A stretch of 64,000 nt of DNA from Trypanosoma brucei gambiense DAL972 (GCF_000210295.1 NC_026743.1:3162001-3226000); one strand, 5' to 3'; counted from the first letter of the stretch, positions 1 to 11,368 are shown. Numbers and translations are program-made. Notes: generated by a model from the letters alone, not told the origin.

Positions 1-482
1 GGGGGGGGGGGTAATAGAAAAAGAAAAGATTGATGAGTGGAGGGTAGTACGACAACATCGCACGCTAACACAAATCATGAGCAGTTGCGCTAAGCAGATG
101 TTGGTGCTGCGCTAACGGGATGTGCACACAGCTTCGCCACAGGTTGTCGCACGCACCTCGGTAGCTCAATCCAGTGGTTTCTGCCTCTTCTACGGCGCAA
201 GTCGCACAAAGCAGGTATGTCTGTGCAAGTCCCTTCATAGGAGTGACCGGCACCCTTGAGAGACATGTACATATTGTTCACAAAAACACGGCAAAATAAA
301 AATAAAACAGACGTCACATTCCTCGTGTAAGTTGATCACGGGCCACCTCTGCCAAACATGCAAACATTTCCTCCGAACAAAGACCTGAGCCACAGAGCAG
401 AAACCACCCCATACATTGCCGAGAACTACATGTCGCTCCAACAGACTCTACCGTACACACACATACTGAGCACTTGTAACCT
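1..482. other. Left-edge non-coding stretch
   Basis: The window opens with a run of G (positions 1-11), which may be an assembly edge or a gap boundary. The rest is probably the 3' untranslated and intergenic sequence following the gene that ends at 483. Only short overlapping open frames without recognisable motifs occur, on both strands. Confidence 0.5.
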
Positions 483-2051
483 TCATTTGTGGGTTTGCAA
501 GCGCAGAACGGCGTATCGCGTGTCAACAACATGGTTATCACTCAGCACTGGGCCCGACGGCACGTACATGAATCGCACTGATTCTTGTGTCAAACGCATG
601 CACCGGCCTACGCCTGAACGCAAAAAGCTTAATTTTACATCTTTGATTCTTACGTGCGATGTGGTACCCTCAGGGAGAAGTTCTAACGGGCCCCGTGCTG
701 TGAGCAGAAGAACCCCATGACAAAACGTAGTTGGTGAACCTTTCGGTGGTACTGACTGCAAAGTGTGCAACCGACCACTGAAGAGGGGTCCCCGCCCGCC
801 TCCCTCCCATGGCGGATTTGTGGGCGGAGGTTTCGAAGCTTGCGATGTGGTCGACAACATCTCCTGTTGCTGATTTTTCAAGTTGAAGGACGGACTACTT
901 CCCATTTCTACATTTGTCTTCCTTTCGCCGTGAAGTTCAGTAGAATCGAGCTTCCCCAAACTCTGCACAACCTCCACGTCCGAGATCCGGTATCCCTCGC
1001 CCGTGAGGCTGCTGGTGCCAGACGTTCCTTGGGCTGCCATAGATAAATGAAGTCCATCACGGAACTTTTGTGGCAGCTCCGCGACACGAAACTCACCTAC
1101 CTCACTGGAAGACACCGTTGATATCCATTCTCCGCGTAGCTGCACTCCCATTGGGTACACTGAACGCAGAAAGGAGGGAAGGTACGACTGACAAATGTCT
1201 TGTATGATAGAAGATTGATCTGAGGGACTCATGAACAAAACGCCAACGGGAGCGCCCCAACGTGACTCACCACGCAGCAAAACGTTCATTGCTTTAACCC
1301 CTGTAGAGGTCTGCGGAAGCCGCAGTTCGCCTGTCTTCAATACTCCCTCCAGGGGAAAAACGATAGCACCTTCCGGAGGAAACTGTTCAAGTTGCAATGC
1401 GGCAACATCACTGTAGTTGCGGTGTTGCGCCGAGCCATTCAAGTCAACTGCCAGAACGAAATCACTGCCAACGAGAATCCAAACAGGTTGTAACTGTTCT
1501 TTGCTCAGTTGTGCCCCAGCCCTCCCTTCCGCGTGACGTATCACCCACTCCCTCATATCGAACTTGCGAGCATCTGCCTCAATCATACTATTCAAAAGAT
1601 CAATGGCTTTATGAAACTGGTCTTTGTCAGCGGGTCTCCGCCGACAAATAAGCTTTTCAGAACCCTTGTCGTCCACTCCGCAGCTATCCGGAGGAGCTCT
1701 TGGACAAATTGCATTTAACCTATGATCAAGATGAACTATGTTACGTTTTTGCATTCTGCCGAGAAATTTCGGCTGCTGTCCACCATCTTCCGGCCTGGGT
1801 GGCCCACACATTTTTGGTTTTATATGTCCTGGTAACAACGGAATGAACTGGCACGGCAGTGGTGGGGATTCGCAGACCTTTTCCCCATTATTTGCCTTTC
1901 CGGGCATCAGGGTTCCTTTGGAGCGGAGAGGTCGAAGCGAGCCAACTAATGTCTTCGATGAATTAGCAAGCGAATTAGGCGTCGCCTTGCTGGAACCATC
2001 TTGCCCTTGCGGCGGTGCAGAGTTTGTGGGTAGTGGGATTTCTACACCCAT
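483..2051 (-). CDS. Hypothetical protein, 522 aa
   Basis: This long uninterrupted frame begins with ATG and gives 522 residues. I do not recognise the family. The first ~130 residues are rich in Pro, Ser and Gly and look disordered. Residues ~140-330 alternate hydrophobic and polar segments and look folded, and the last ~150 residues are again low in complexity with several Gly/Pro stretches. No signal peptide, membrane segment or catalytic motif is visible. It is the most downstream gene of the unit inside this window, following the PP4R1-like gene after about 3 kb of non-coding DNA. Length and the absence of a competing frame support it as a real gene; its function is unknown. Confidence 0.8.
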   Translation of the reverse strand: MGVEIPLPTNSAPPQGQDGSSKATPNSLANSSKTLVGSLRPLRSKGTLMPGKANNGEKVCESPPLPCQFIPLLPGHIKPKMCGPPRPEDGGQQPKFLGRMQKRNIVHLDHRLNAICPRAPPDSCGVDDKGSEKLICRRRPADKDQFHKAIDLLNSMIEADARKFDMREWVIRHAEGRAGAQLSKEQLQPVWILVGSDFVLAVDLNGSAQHRNYSDVAALQLEQFPPEGAIVFPLEGVLKTGELRLPQTSTGVKAMNVLLRGESRWGAPVGVLFMSPSDQSSIIQDICQSYLPSFLRSVYPMGVQLRGEWISTVSSSEVGEFRVAELPQKFRDGLHLSMAAQGTSGTSSLTGEGYRISDVEVVQSLGKLDSTELHGERKTNVEMGSSPSFNLKNQQQEMLSTTSQASKPPPTNPPWEGGGRGPLFSGRLHTLQSVPPKGSPTTFCHGVLLLTARGPLELLPEGTTSHVRIKDVKLSFLRSGVGRCMRLTQESVRFMYVPSGPVLSDNHVVDTRYAVLRLQTHK

Positions 2052-5000
2052 AACGGCGTGTCACGCAGCCGCTTCACTAAATGAAGTGTGCTGAACCGTG
2101 TCCCAAGGCCCTTTCGCTAAGGGCTACCTTTGGATTCGAGCGAATTCTTCCACTCTTCAGGGGAAAGCTTCCAAGGAGAAACAGTGAAGCTATGAACGTA
2201 CATGCCGAGGGCAGGAAAAGAACACAACATACTCACCCAATGGCTTGCAAGATCGAATAAATAACACACAGAAGGAAAAACATTGCCAGACACATGCACA
2301 TATAAAAGAGGAGGAAAAGGAAAACGGGTGCCGGCCACCCGGCAACTGCGCACGACAGCAAAGGGTTTGCTCCGCTGTGTGAACTCCCTTTGTCCAACGG
2401 CACATGTTCATAGAAATACACACGCACAAAGACACACAAGGAAAAAAAAAAGAAAGAAACGTTACACACACAACACATGATCCAATAGAGAACAAAACAA
2501 CTCCCTAAATCTTTCCTCCTTTCGCGTTCCCCAAACCCTCTCGCACTCACACGATGTCACATGTAACTTGTCGGGTAAAACAACCAAAGGACAAAAAGTG
2601 GCAAGCACGTTCCGTACCATCCCCACACCAGCCGAATCCTCTCCAGAGACAGACACAAAAAAACGAATAAAGAAGGTGGAGAGGAGTACATATTGATGCT
2701 CGTGAAATCGCACTAAACGAAAAAAATGCGTCACACATCCAAAAGGGGTAAAAACATCTATACATCAATCGCTTATTTACTCATACATCTCCACAGTCAA
2801 CGGTCCACAGAACGACAACCCACCAAAACGAAGATAAGGATAAACGAACCAACAACCGAACAGAAACAATAATAAGTCGACACAGGTGCGCGAATCTAAA
2901 GGGGAAAGGTCAGATGGGGGTGTTGCTAGCGTAAGTATTGCCACATCTCGAAACGGATGGCGCAGCGGTGAGGTAGTTGCATGATGAAGATATGTACGCG
3001 GGGTTCAACATCAAACAAGTTGCGGTATTCGTTGCCAAATAATATAGGGGTTGGTTCACCTCAAAAAGCCTTTAGTCCTCCCTCATTATTCGCCATCTTC
3101 ACATCCTCGTTACCTTCATCCGTAGGGCATCCCCCACACCTACGCCCATCCCAATCATGCATCTGTACGCCTTCCACTGTGGAACACATGCAGTTGCAAA
3201 ATTACAAATCAAAATAAATACCCCCAATGAACTCGCGTACAGGGGGAACAGAAAAACACCGAACGATTCGCAAGGAAGCAGAGCACCCAGGTACACAACG
3301 ACACCATCTCAGCCGGAAGAGTAAAAATGAAGGGGATGCAAGAGACAATTCCCCGCGCAGGGGCCAAAACCGAAGAAAAAGTTAATAGCACAACCCTCGC
3401 ATCACCACACACACACAAAAAAAAAGAATTATGGTAAAACCGTGGTGATCAAAAGGGAGAGAGAGTTACCCCTTTTTTTTATCAGAGTGGTGCAGGGGTC
3501 CCTCATTTTTTCTTTTTTTTTTGGAGGGGGGGTTGTAGGATGCCACAGTTGATTGAAAGGAATTTCTTAACAACAACACCAAAGCCACCCATCTCCAGTA
3601 TATTCCCACCACCACCACCACGAAAGAAAACAAGTTAAAGGAATGGCCCCTCTTTTCTCCCCTTTAAAAAAGAGGGGAGACGGCAAGCCGTCCTCCTCAC
3701 TGTAAGTCTGAGATACTCAAAAATGAATCCTTGTACCCTTCCGTCTTCACCTTCACTCAAGCAATAACTTCTTCCGACTTTTTTGCAGTGGAGCGTTTCT
3801 CTTATAATCCCTTCACTCTTCGCAGGCCTTTTTTTTTTAATTCCATTCCTTTTTTATCCCAGCGGTTACTTCACTCATTCGCTACAAAAATTCCCCCCCC
3901 CTAACTAAGCGGAGGTCTACACGCTCCCCCTCGGCACCTCCAAAGACGGGTTTTTCGTCCCTACGGTTAGTTTCACTTTCTTTTACCCATTTTACCATCA
4001 CCATCACCACCACCCCCTCCTTCCTTCTCTGTTTCAGCGGGTTGCGTTCCGCACTTATTTAACGATCCGTGAGAGTTACATTCCCGAGACGGAAAAATAT
4101 TCACACAAACATATATATGCAGACGCTTGTAAACGCACCTAAGTTAGAATGACAAGAAAATAAAAGACAAAAGACAAACACCACATACACACACCGAAAA
4201 AAAACGTGTGGAATATGATAGGCGTTTCCGACTTGGGACGTTCCTTTCACAATCATTCCCACAGTGACAGTCCACGATCTTCTGCACTCAAAAAGTAAAA
4301 CTTTCTTTTAACTCCCTCCTTCCCTCCTTTTTTTCTTTTTGTTTTTAAAACTTGTGCCTCGGTCCCAACGTCACTCGTCACAGCTTTTGCAACAGTGACG
4401 GCTGCGCAGGCGCATACAACCCTAACACGTAAACATTACGCCACCATCTTCCTCTCTAGAGATATATCCGCTTGCCGGCAAAGCACCTGTTGGTAACTTT
4501 TAACTCTTTTCCATGTTGTCCCCGCCACTCTCTCCCAGTAAAAATGAAAAAAAACGAAAAGGAGAGAGAGAGAGGAACAGCAACGGAAAACTGAAGAAGG
4601 TATTTACCACCACCAAGTTAAGTTATGATGAAATAATAAAAATAAATGTAGCAACACTCCCCCTCGTCCCCATATGTTGCTAAAATTTCGCCCATCTTCA
4701 CCATCAAACGTGTGTGCGATCGCACTGCTACATGCAATAATCGCATGAGAGAGAAAATGAAAAGGGGGTCAGATTATTTAAAGAATAAAAGAGAACGCAC
4801 ATCCGTGGCAGTTAATTATCAAATATCTCCTAAGGATACGCCAACGCAAGAATAGAGTGGGGAATACAAGCACGCAAACATCCCGACACTAATGCTGCAA
4901 GCGACTTTTGCACACGCTGCGAATAACAACTTTGCACAATTGGTAAGCACCCAAAAATATTGCAAACCATCCTTCCCCCTCTTCGTTTCTTGACAACTTC

Positions 5001-5076
5001 GGTTACTTCACTTTCATCGAAACGCCCATGTTTATGTTTCTGTGTACGTACGAATGTATGAGGAAAAGGTGAGTTA
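2052..5076. other. 3-kb non-coding interval, long 3' flank
   Basis: No convincing gene on either strand. Between about 3420 and 4830 not even a 60-codon frame exists. The plus strand carries many T-rich and C-rich tracts and short CAC/CAT repeats (about 3600-4020). An imperfect inverted repeat at about 3647-3677 pairs CCCCTCTTTT with AAAAGAGGGG around a short loop. Since genes read leftwards, this is probably mainly the 3' untranslated region of the PP4R1-like gene plus the splice-acceptor region of the gene ending at 483. Small structured RNAs could hide here; I could not identify any. Confidence 0.5.
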
Positions 5077-6879
5077 TCACTGCTCGCCTTCACTGTCCTT
5101 CAGTGCATCCTCAATCTGTTGTATTTTGGTATTATGTGCCCATTTATCATTAACCAGAAATGTGCGGGTCAGTGCGGTATGAACAGCATACCTCACATTG
5201 CTCACCTTATCCTTCGCTAAACTCAGTAACCCATCGAGAAAGTACTTGTCCACCAGGCTCTCCGCGTCCAGTTTCGCTACCTCCTCCGCAATATATGGAA
5301 ACATTAGCCGATCACGAAAACTGTAACGACCGGCGATCTGCAGTAACGCGTCTGCGTAGTCCCCGCAACTGTTCTCCCGCCCAGCATCAGCCAAATGCTT
5401 GAGAAGGACGGCCGCTGAGCGATACGTTGACCGCCGTACCTCCATCACGCTATCATCAAGAAGACGCAGTACTAGAGCGATAACCGAACCAAGCGCACTG
5501 CTGCTGGTGGGATCGAGCAGTACACCAACATCGCCAATCCTCTGCCCGACCACGTTCCGAAGCCGCCAGTTCTCACTGTCGAGGGGTACGTGACAAAGCA
5601 GTGGAACGAGTCGCTCACGCGTTGCCACGCCCATGACGGCAAGGAAGACGTCAGCATTTAGTACGACCCCCAACCGCACCTCGTCAAGATCTCTAATAAG
5701 CATCTCAAAAGCAGTGACAAGGTGCGACTCGGTGAGATCTCGACCTAAAATCTTAGCAAATTCATGCAGTGAATGGGCTAGGGACTTGCGGACTTTCCAT
5801 TTAACATCCTTGAGCAGGGTTGCGTACGCATCTCCAGCCTCGTCCCAACGACCTGGTCCTGCGATCTCTACAACAGCAGGGAACGAATAGGCACATGGTT
5901 CACTGTAATCTGTGTCGCCATTCTCCGACTCAAAAGCCATATCCGTGTATGTCTTGAGCAGGGCTGGAGTTAGATCTGAAGGTCGAAGTGTGTGCAAAAA
6001 TCTCCCCAGGTACTCGTAAGCTCCATTCCGCACCCAACGCGAGTTGTCGTCCAGCAAAAGTCGAAAAGCGGGCACGAGTTTATCAGCTCTGGCGGTGGGA
6101 CTCACACCGAGAGAGATCTCTTCGATGTTCTCCGCGCAAGCTTTACGAACCCCCCAGATTTCGTCCAGGCACAGATTAAGGTATATCGGTAGCACAGTCT
6201 TGTCCGCTATTTCCTCCTGCACTACCTCGCATACTTTTCCCAAGTTCGCGCCGACAGTTTTTCGCACGGTAAAGTTACTATCGTTGGCCAACAGTTCCAA
6301 CTCCGGAAGCACGTCGTTCACACAGCACTCTTTACCGAAAAGCCCCGCCATTTCGTTGAATAGAAGTGCTGCTACAACGCGATAATCCTCCGCCCTCTCG
6401 TCGCGCGCTAACATTATGGCAACATGAAGCAGGTGCTCCTGAACGTGTTCGGGCTTAACGAGTTCACCAAGTGCTTTTAACGCTACCAAAGCTGCTGCCC
6501 CCACCTCCACATTCTTGTCCACTAACATCTCAAATCCAATCGGAAGGAACTTTCCTAATAGACAGTTGTAACCAGCGTCACCACCCTCCTGAACAAAATA
6601 TGCAGCCACTTCCGGGAGTTGCTGAACCAACATGCGCCGCACAAGGGGTTCGCAGTCATTTGTGAATCTGCTCAGAAGTGGAATGATGTGGCTGGTACTC
6701 TGCTCAAAACCAGCATACCTTACAGTATCCGCGAGCTCACGCAGCAAAAACTGACGCTGCAATGAAAAACCAGAAGAGTGATAGCTTAAGAGCCGGTTGA
6801 GTGGGTCTAGGGTGTCGTCAATTGCATACTCGTTGTAGATAAATTCCTCCTCACCGTCCCGTTGATTCTCGTCGAGCAT
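5077..6879 (-). CDS. PP4R1-like HEAT-repeat phosphatase regulatory subunit
   Basis: The 600-residue protein is an array of HEAT repeats throughout, with recurring pairs of helices and motifs such as VRKxxxxNL and WVRNGAY. A segment near residues 315-370 with the order SFPAVVEIAG...W...Y..L..D..WKVRKSLAHSLHEFAKILG strongly recalls the PP4 regulatory subunit 1 / PP2A A-subunit family, which scaffolds catalytic phosphatase subunits. The open frame extends 21 codons further but begins with GTG; the first ATG is at 6879 and is followed by an acidic segment (LDENQRDGEEEF). The C-terminus is charged (KDSEGEQ). The family call is from repeat pattern; the exact partner (PP4, PP6 or PP2A type) is inference. 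Its 3' flank is unusually long. Confidence 0.82.
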   Translation of the reverse strand: MLDENQRDGEEEFIYNEYAIDDTLDPLNRLLSYHSSGFSLQRQFLLRELADTVRYAGFEQSTSHIIPLLSRFTNDCEPLVRRMLVQQLPEVAAYFVQEGGDAGYNCLLGKFLPIGFEMLVDKNVEVGAAALVALKALGELVKPEHVQEHLLHVAIMLARDERAEDYRVVAALLFNEMAGLFGKECCVNDVLPELELLANDSNFTVRKTVGANLGKVCEVVQEEIADKTVLPIYLNLCLDEIWGVRKACAENIEEISLGVSPTARADKLVPAFRLLLDDNSRWVRNGAYEYLGRFLHTLRPSDLTPALLKTYTDMAFESENGDTDYSEPCAYSFPAVVEIAGPGRWDEAGDAYATLLKDVKWKVRKSLAHSLHEFAKILGRDLTESHLVTAFEMLIRDLDEVRLGVVLNADVFLAVMGVATRERLVPLLCHVPLDSENWRLRNVVGQRIGDVGVLLDPTSSSALGSVIALVLRLLDDSVMEVRRSTYRSAAVLLKHLADAGRENSCGDYADALLQIAGRYSFRDRLMFPYIAEEVAKLDAESLVDKYFLDGLLSLAKDKVSNVRYAVHTALTRTFLVNDKWAHNTKIQQIEDALKDSEGEQ

Positions 6880-8719
6880 AGCGGCACAGCTTTCCCCTCC
6901 TAACCCCTTGCTGTAGTCTCGGTTTGCCCCACACGGCTTCACTCCTTCCCTTTCCCGTTCCTAAGACTGAACACCCTTGACTACAGAACAAAAAGCAATG
7001 AACTGTCTGTCCAACGCCCCTCTCCTCGCTTCCTTCACAACAACGCCTAAATCCAACAAGGGCACTACAAGAAATGTAAACTTGTTATTCACCTCCCACG
7101 GTACACTGTTTGGCCCCTTTTCTTTCTTTTCGGGGCTCCCCGATGCGACGTCAGTAGAGCCCGTTGCACCACGCGGTACGCCCAACTTTGGCGGTCTCCT
7201 TTCCTCCCGTTCCCCTCCCTGCACACGCACGCAAGAACACGTTCAATAAGAAACCAATAACGCCCGAACGCAACAATGTAAAGCAGGACCTTTCAATAAG
7301 GGAGGTTAGCTTCGTTTCGGTCTCCTGCTGCGTACTTGCTGCACGGACCTACAGTGTGATTCTCTGTGGCTTCCTACGATACTCGTTCCTTCAGTATCAA
7401 TAAAAACGTTTCTTCTGTCTCTTCTTTATTTCTCCTGCGTCACCACAAAGCCGCAACCCTGTTAGTCTCTTCGACCTTCCCTCCTCACCGCTCTTCGTTG
7501 CGGGGGCTGCCTCGTCTCCTTCACAGCCTCCCAGTGGAGTCCCCCTTTAATTTAATTTGCTTTCCTTCCTTGTATATATTGAGGTGAGTTGTGGTTTTTG
7601 GTCCTATCGTTCTCTCCACCCAAACTCGGTACACAACCACAATATAAATAGGTAGTTGTACGTGATTTTGTGCCTGTGCGAGAGCCCGTAGGTTTTGTGA
7701 GCCTATTGTTCTTATTATTATCGCTTATTGTTATACACGCACTCGAATATACGCTTTTACACCCTTTGCGCTTTAGTAACACACTAAATAGGTAGAAAGT
7801 CACGTGCAACCAACCGGGTGCATCAGACAAACAACAAAGGGGGAGAACGTGAGGAAGTATAGGCAAAGAGCAGAGAAGACGACGGACGGTTACACGCGAC
7901 ACAAAAGGGTGTGGGGTATGACAGTTGTCTACACTGTCCTTTTCCATTTTTTTCCTTTGCCCTCACTCTTCCACACAGGTGTAGCCGGAGTGGATACCAC
8001 CGACACTGCAGGATTAGATAGTGACAATCGCTACAACGTATCTCAGGTAGAAAAGATGGAGACCTCAACGCCAGACAGAGACCGCCCACCGATAGGGGGG
8101 AGGGAACAAAAATGTGGTAGTTGCAGAGAGGTAAACACCGCCGTTCATCACAACTACGTCAGTGCTGCCCATGTACATGTCACAACACACAAGCAGTGTG
8201 CTTTACTTCACTCTAGACGAAAGCCACTGCCCACCGTGTATGCGAAGCAGCCAGACGGAAGAAAACAACAAACGACACCAACACACACAATGCAAGATGA
8301 CAAAAAAAAAAAGGAAAGACACTTTTTCTCGCGCCGTTTGACTGTCGCCGTTGTTGAACAAAGTCCATCACATACTCTTAACCGTAGACACATCATCATG
8401 TGCAACAAGCACACATGGATAGGCGCTCTACTGCTCTCTCACACTCCTAAAAGTGTAATCAACGGCTATTCCTTCCCCTCCATAAATGACAGAAAATTTC
8501 AAAAACGCCAGAAATATATGTAAAAAATAAATAAAAGGTCCTCCCACCACTTTTAATCCAAGAATTACGTAGGGAGGCCCTGAACCGTCACGTACCGCCG
8601 TTTCGTTCACTATTAGCATTACTAACGGCAAAGTTTCTGATAAACTGGCACCAATGACAGAGAAAAATCCCTTCATTTTCGAGAAGCTTTCTCCTGGCAG
8701 TTAAAGCAAACACGCACCT
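6880..8719. other. Intergenic region
   Basis: About 1.8 kb between the PP4R1-like gene and the sestrin-like gene. It holds short frames on both strands, the longest being a 239-codon plus-strand frame at 7804-8523 that is compositionally biased (His, Thr, Lys, Gln) and antisense to the unit. A/T-rich and CA-rich simple sequence is frequent. I see no gene. Confidence 0.5.
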
Positions 8720-11368
8720 CTACATGTTGTTAAGAATTTTCCACATTGGATAAAGTAAAAGAGTCATTAGTCCCTCTTTTCGTGCCTTCATCGTGCACAA
8801 GAGCAAAACTAACACAAGCCATTCCTCGTGCAGGCGCAGTGCCTCCTCCACCACGTCGTCCTCTGGCCTCCCGCAGTGTTCCGTGGAATCACCCGGCAAA
8901 CTCAAGGTGAAGGGCGCGCGGTGGCGATTTAGAGACTCTATCAGCTCTTGCTTTTGATCCTCAGCACGTCGCTCCGCGGCCATCCGCCTCCTGGTATCAC
9001 CCGACAAAACTTGAGAAGATGAAAAGTCGCCTGTTGAAGTACTTCCCTCCACAGCTGGTTGCATCCACAGGCGCAACTGAGCACCAGATAGTGTTTCAGG
9101 GTGCATTGTACAAGTCTGTGCAATCAACTTCGCCTGCCGGCGAAGCACCTTGTTAATATCATTATAAGGATAATTGTCAGACATGAAGCCGATGATATTC
9201 TGCACGTACAGCAGTAACGACTGAAATGCATAAGCCGGGGAATACTCAGGACTTGTGAGCCCTACGCAATCTGAGTGGTTCAGACGGCGAACAACGCCTG
9301 CTAAGGCGTCAAATTCATCATTTATAAGCGACGCGGCGCCGGGGTAGTACTGTTCCATTAGTGTACTGCCGTGCTCTTGCCAGTTGAAATTACCGCTTCT
9401 CAACGTGGAACCGCCAACGTTAGAGCCCTTGATTCGCTTCTCACTAACTATATCGTCAACTCCTGTGTATCGTGTAAAACTGATGTCAGCGTTGTGGTGG
9501 TGCTCATCCCCAACGACCACACAAGGGGAAAGCAAGGCAGCCAGCGCCGGTGGTAGCGCGGTAAATGAACATAAATCATTTGGCACGAAGAGTCCCATAA
9601 CCAAACTGCATAACGACAGCGTTTCGGCCACAATGGTTGACACTTGCATTAGGCCATGAATGCTCCATCCTGCGCTCATGGCTGTACGAATGTCAACATC
9701 AGATATTTGCCATGGGACGTGGGTTGCGATTGCTATAAAGCGTTGAAGGGCCTGCAACTTTGGTGGTGGTCCGTCCCGGAGCCAAGACCTTGCTGCTCCA
9801 CAGACTCCACCCTCCTTTCCACCCACTCTCATAAGCAAGGCACCGAATCGGCACACAAGATACTCACATTTCTGACGGCAGGCCGTCATGAATGCCACCA
9901 TCAAACGTTCAGAATTCAACAGCGGGCCATTCCCGAAGAAAACATAAATAAACGTGCTGTGGTGAGCCTTAAGAAATTCAGGACATGCCGAGAGGACGTA
10001 GTAATATTGTGGCAATTCGCCCATATCTGTGAATATACGATACAGTAGGTCGCGACGTCCGCTGCACAGTGACCGCAGGGAGGCGATACTGCAATGAGAA
10101 AGTGCCTCCCATAACGCTTGTTGTGTCGCGTCCTTTTCCTTTGAAGCCTCTTTGTTCGCTAGCTCCCCATCGATTGCACCGCAGCTACTTGTCCTACCTT
10201 TCGATAAGGTCCCGAGGCGCCGGCGGGTCAGGGACGGTGTTGAGGAGGAGGATGGTAGGGAGCAACGAGGCATCGTACCCGCGGTAGAGACTGACTTCTG
10301 CAATGCGTCCAACTCCCTAGAAAGCCTCCCGGAGAGCAGCTGCCCCAGAGTCGGTAGAGCCGCAGTTGGAGAAGGAGCTACGTACCATTTGACATCGGTA
10401 GCTTCGTGGAGACGTGGAGAAAGTACCTCATCCCAATTTAACCTTACCAGTTTACCCTCCATAACGTAGAGAAAGTTGGCGTTCGATTCCATCCCCCAGA
10501 GCTCACTCACCTGTGTTTCCCTAATTGTTCTTGCGTCGACCTGTGACAGACATTTCAATATTCTACCGCGTAAACTTGAGGGGCATATGGCCTTCCCCAA
10601 AACATCTGCGATAATTAGTTGCAGACAATTGGCTAACGACTGACATGGACAAGAGAATGCAATCCCAATGAGACAACAGAACGCCATCTCCGCCTCGTGG
10701 AGACTTCCAGCATAGGACCTTTCACCACGTACAGCGTCTCCGGTGTGGTAATCACCACTCATAAGACTTGTGCCGTCTTCACTACTATAAGCCAGAGGAA
10801 AGGAGCGAGATACACTCTCCACAGTAGGTTTACGAATTTTACACTGCTGCGCAAGCCGTCCGTCATCGTCACACGCAGACACGTCGATGCCGCTAGAAGA
10901 AGAATGGTGGCCAACCCCGCTATGGCTACCCCTCGACACTGCTTGGCAACCCTTTAACCCGTTCTCCGCGCCCCGCAGCAACATACATGCTCTTTGCAGG
11001 TAGCGAGAAGTGCACTTAATCAACCCAGCCGGCACGCAGCCAACGTCACACTCAGCTACTAATGCACTCAATTGTTTTGCCATATCGTCAGCGAAGCCAA
11101 GAGTTGCAGGCTGAGCTCCAGACGGGCCCAGCGCATCGCACTGCACCGCGTCTTCAGAAGGTACACGAAAGAGCACCCTCAACGAATGGTTTTGGTGGGC
11201 ACTTTGTTCTGATTGTGCCGCATGCTGCTGGACTTTACGCTCCAGCGCGTAGGTGTCACCAATATGTCCCAAAACAGAAGTTATGAGCTCTGCAAAAGAC
11301 GGACATGCCAAGTGGTTGTCTGCTTCCGAGCTATCCTGTCCCTCTGGAAGCATCGTGTTGGGCTGCAT
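8720..11368 (-). CDS. Sestrin (PA26)-like protein with long N-terminal extension
   Basis: An 882-residue protein whose C-terminal ~430 residues follow the sestrin family order as I remember it. First comes the segment HHSTFIYVFFGNGPL..ERLMVAFMTAC, then the CxYLV motif (Cys501, Tyr503). Next are WLRDGPPPKLQAL and a helix beginning near VPWQISDVDI (~552-561). NFNWQEHGSTLMEQYYPG (~660-677) resembles the sestrin FxWEDHGxxLxxxLYP block. Finally there is DNYPYNDIN (~731-739), then a Trp (768) and a hydrophobic C-terminal helix. Family members sense stress or leucine and act on GATOR2/TORC1. Phe508 occupies the place of the catalytic His. Residues 1-450 are an extension with Ser-rich and Cys-rich patches, and residues ~771-838 are an insert. 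The start is the first ATG; the frame before it opens with TTG. Function in this organism is inference. Confidence 0.75.
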   Translation of the reverse strand: MQPNTMLPEGQDSSEADNHLACPSFAELITSVLGHIGDTYALERKVQQHAAQSEQSAHQNHSLRVLFRVPSEDAVQCDALGPSGAQPATLGFADDMAKQLSALVAECDVGCVPAGLIKCTSRYLQRACMLLRGAENGLKGCQAVSRGSHSGVGHHSSSSGIDVSACDDDGRLAQQCKIRKPTVESVSRSFPLAYSSEDGTSLMSGDYHTGDAVRGERSYAGSLHEAEMAFCCLIGIAFSCPCQSLANCLQLIIADVLGKAICPSSLRGRILKCLSQVDARTIRETQVSELWGMESNANFLYVMEGKLVRLNWDEVLSPRLHEATDVKWYVAPSPTAALPTLGQLLSGRLSRELDALQKSVSTAGTMPRCSLPSSSSTPSLTRRRLGTLSKGRTSSCGAIDGELANKEASKEKDATQQALWEALSHCSIASLRSLCSGRRDLLYRIFTDMGELPQYYYVLSACPEFLKAHHSTFIYVFFGNGPLLNSERLMVAFMTACRQKCEYLVCRFGALLMRVGGKEGGVCGAARSWLRDGPPPKLQALQRFIAIATHVPWQISDVDIRTAMSAGWSIHGLMQVSTIVAETLSLCSLVMGLFVPNDLCSFTALPPALAALLSPCVVVGDEHHHNADISFTRYTGVDDIVSEKRIKGSNVGGSTLRSGNFNWQEHGSTLMEQYYPGAASLINDEFDALAGVVRRLNHSDCVGLTSPEYSPAYAFQSLLLYVQNIIGFMSDNYPYNDINKVLRRQAKLIAQTCTMHPETLSGAQLRLWMQPAVEGSTSTGDFSSSQVLSGDTRRRMAAERRAEDQKQELIESLNRHRAPFTLSLPGDSTEHCGRPEDDVVEEALRLHEEWLVLVLLLCTMKARKEGLMTLLLYPMWKILNNM

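Noticed and set aside
7804..8523. 239-codon plus-strand frame
   Set aside because: Antisense to the gene unit, low-complexity (His, Thr, Lys, Gln), no motif; lies in spacer DNA.
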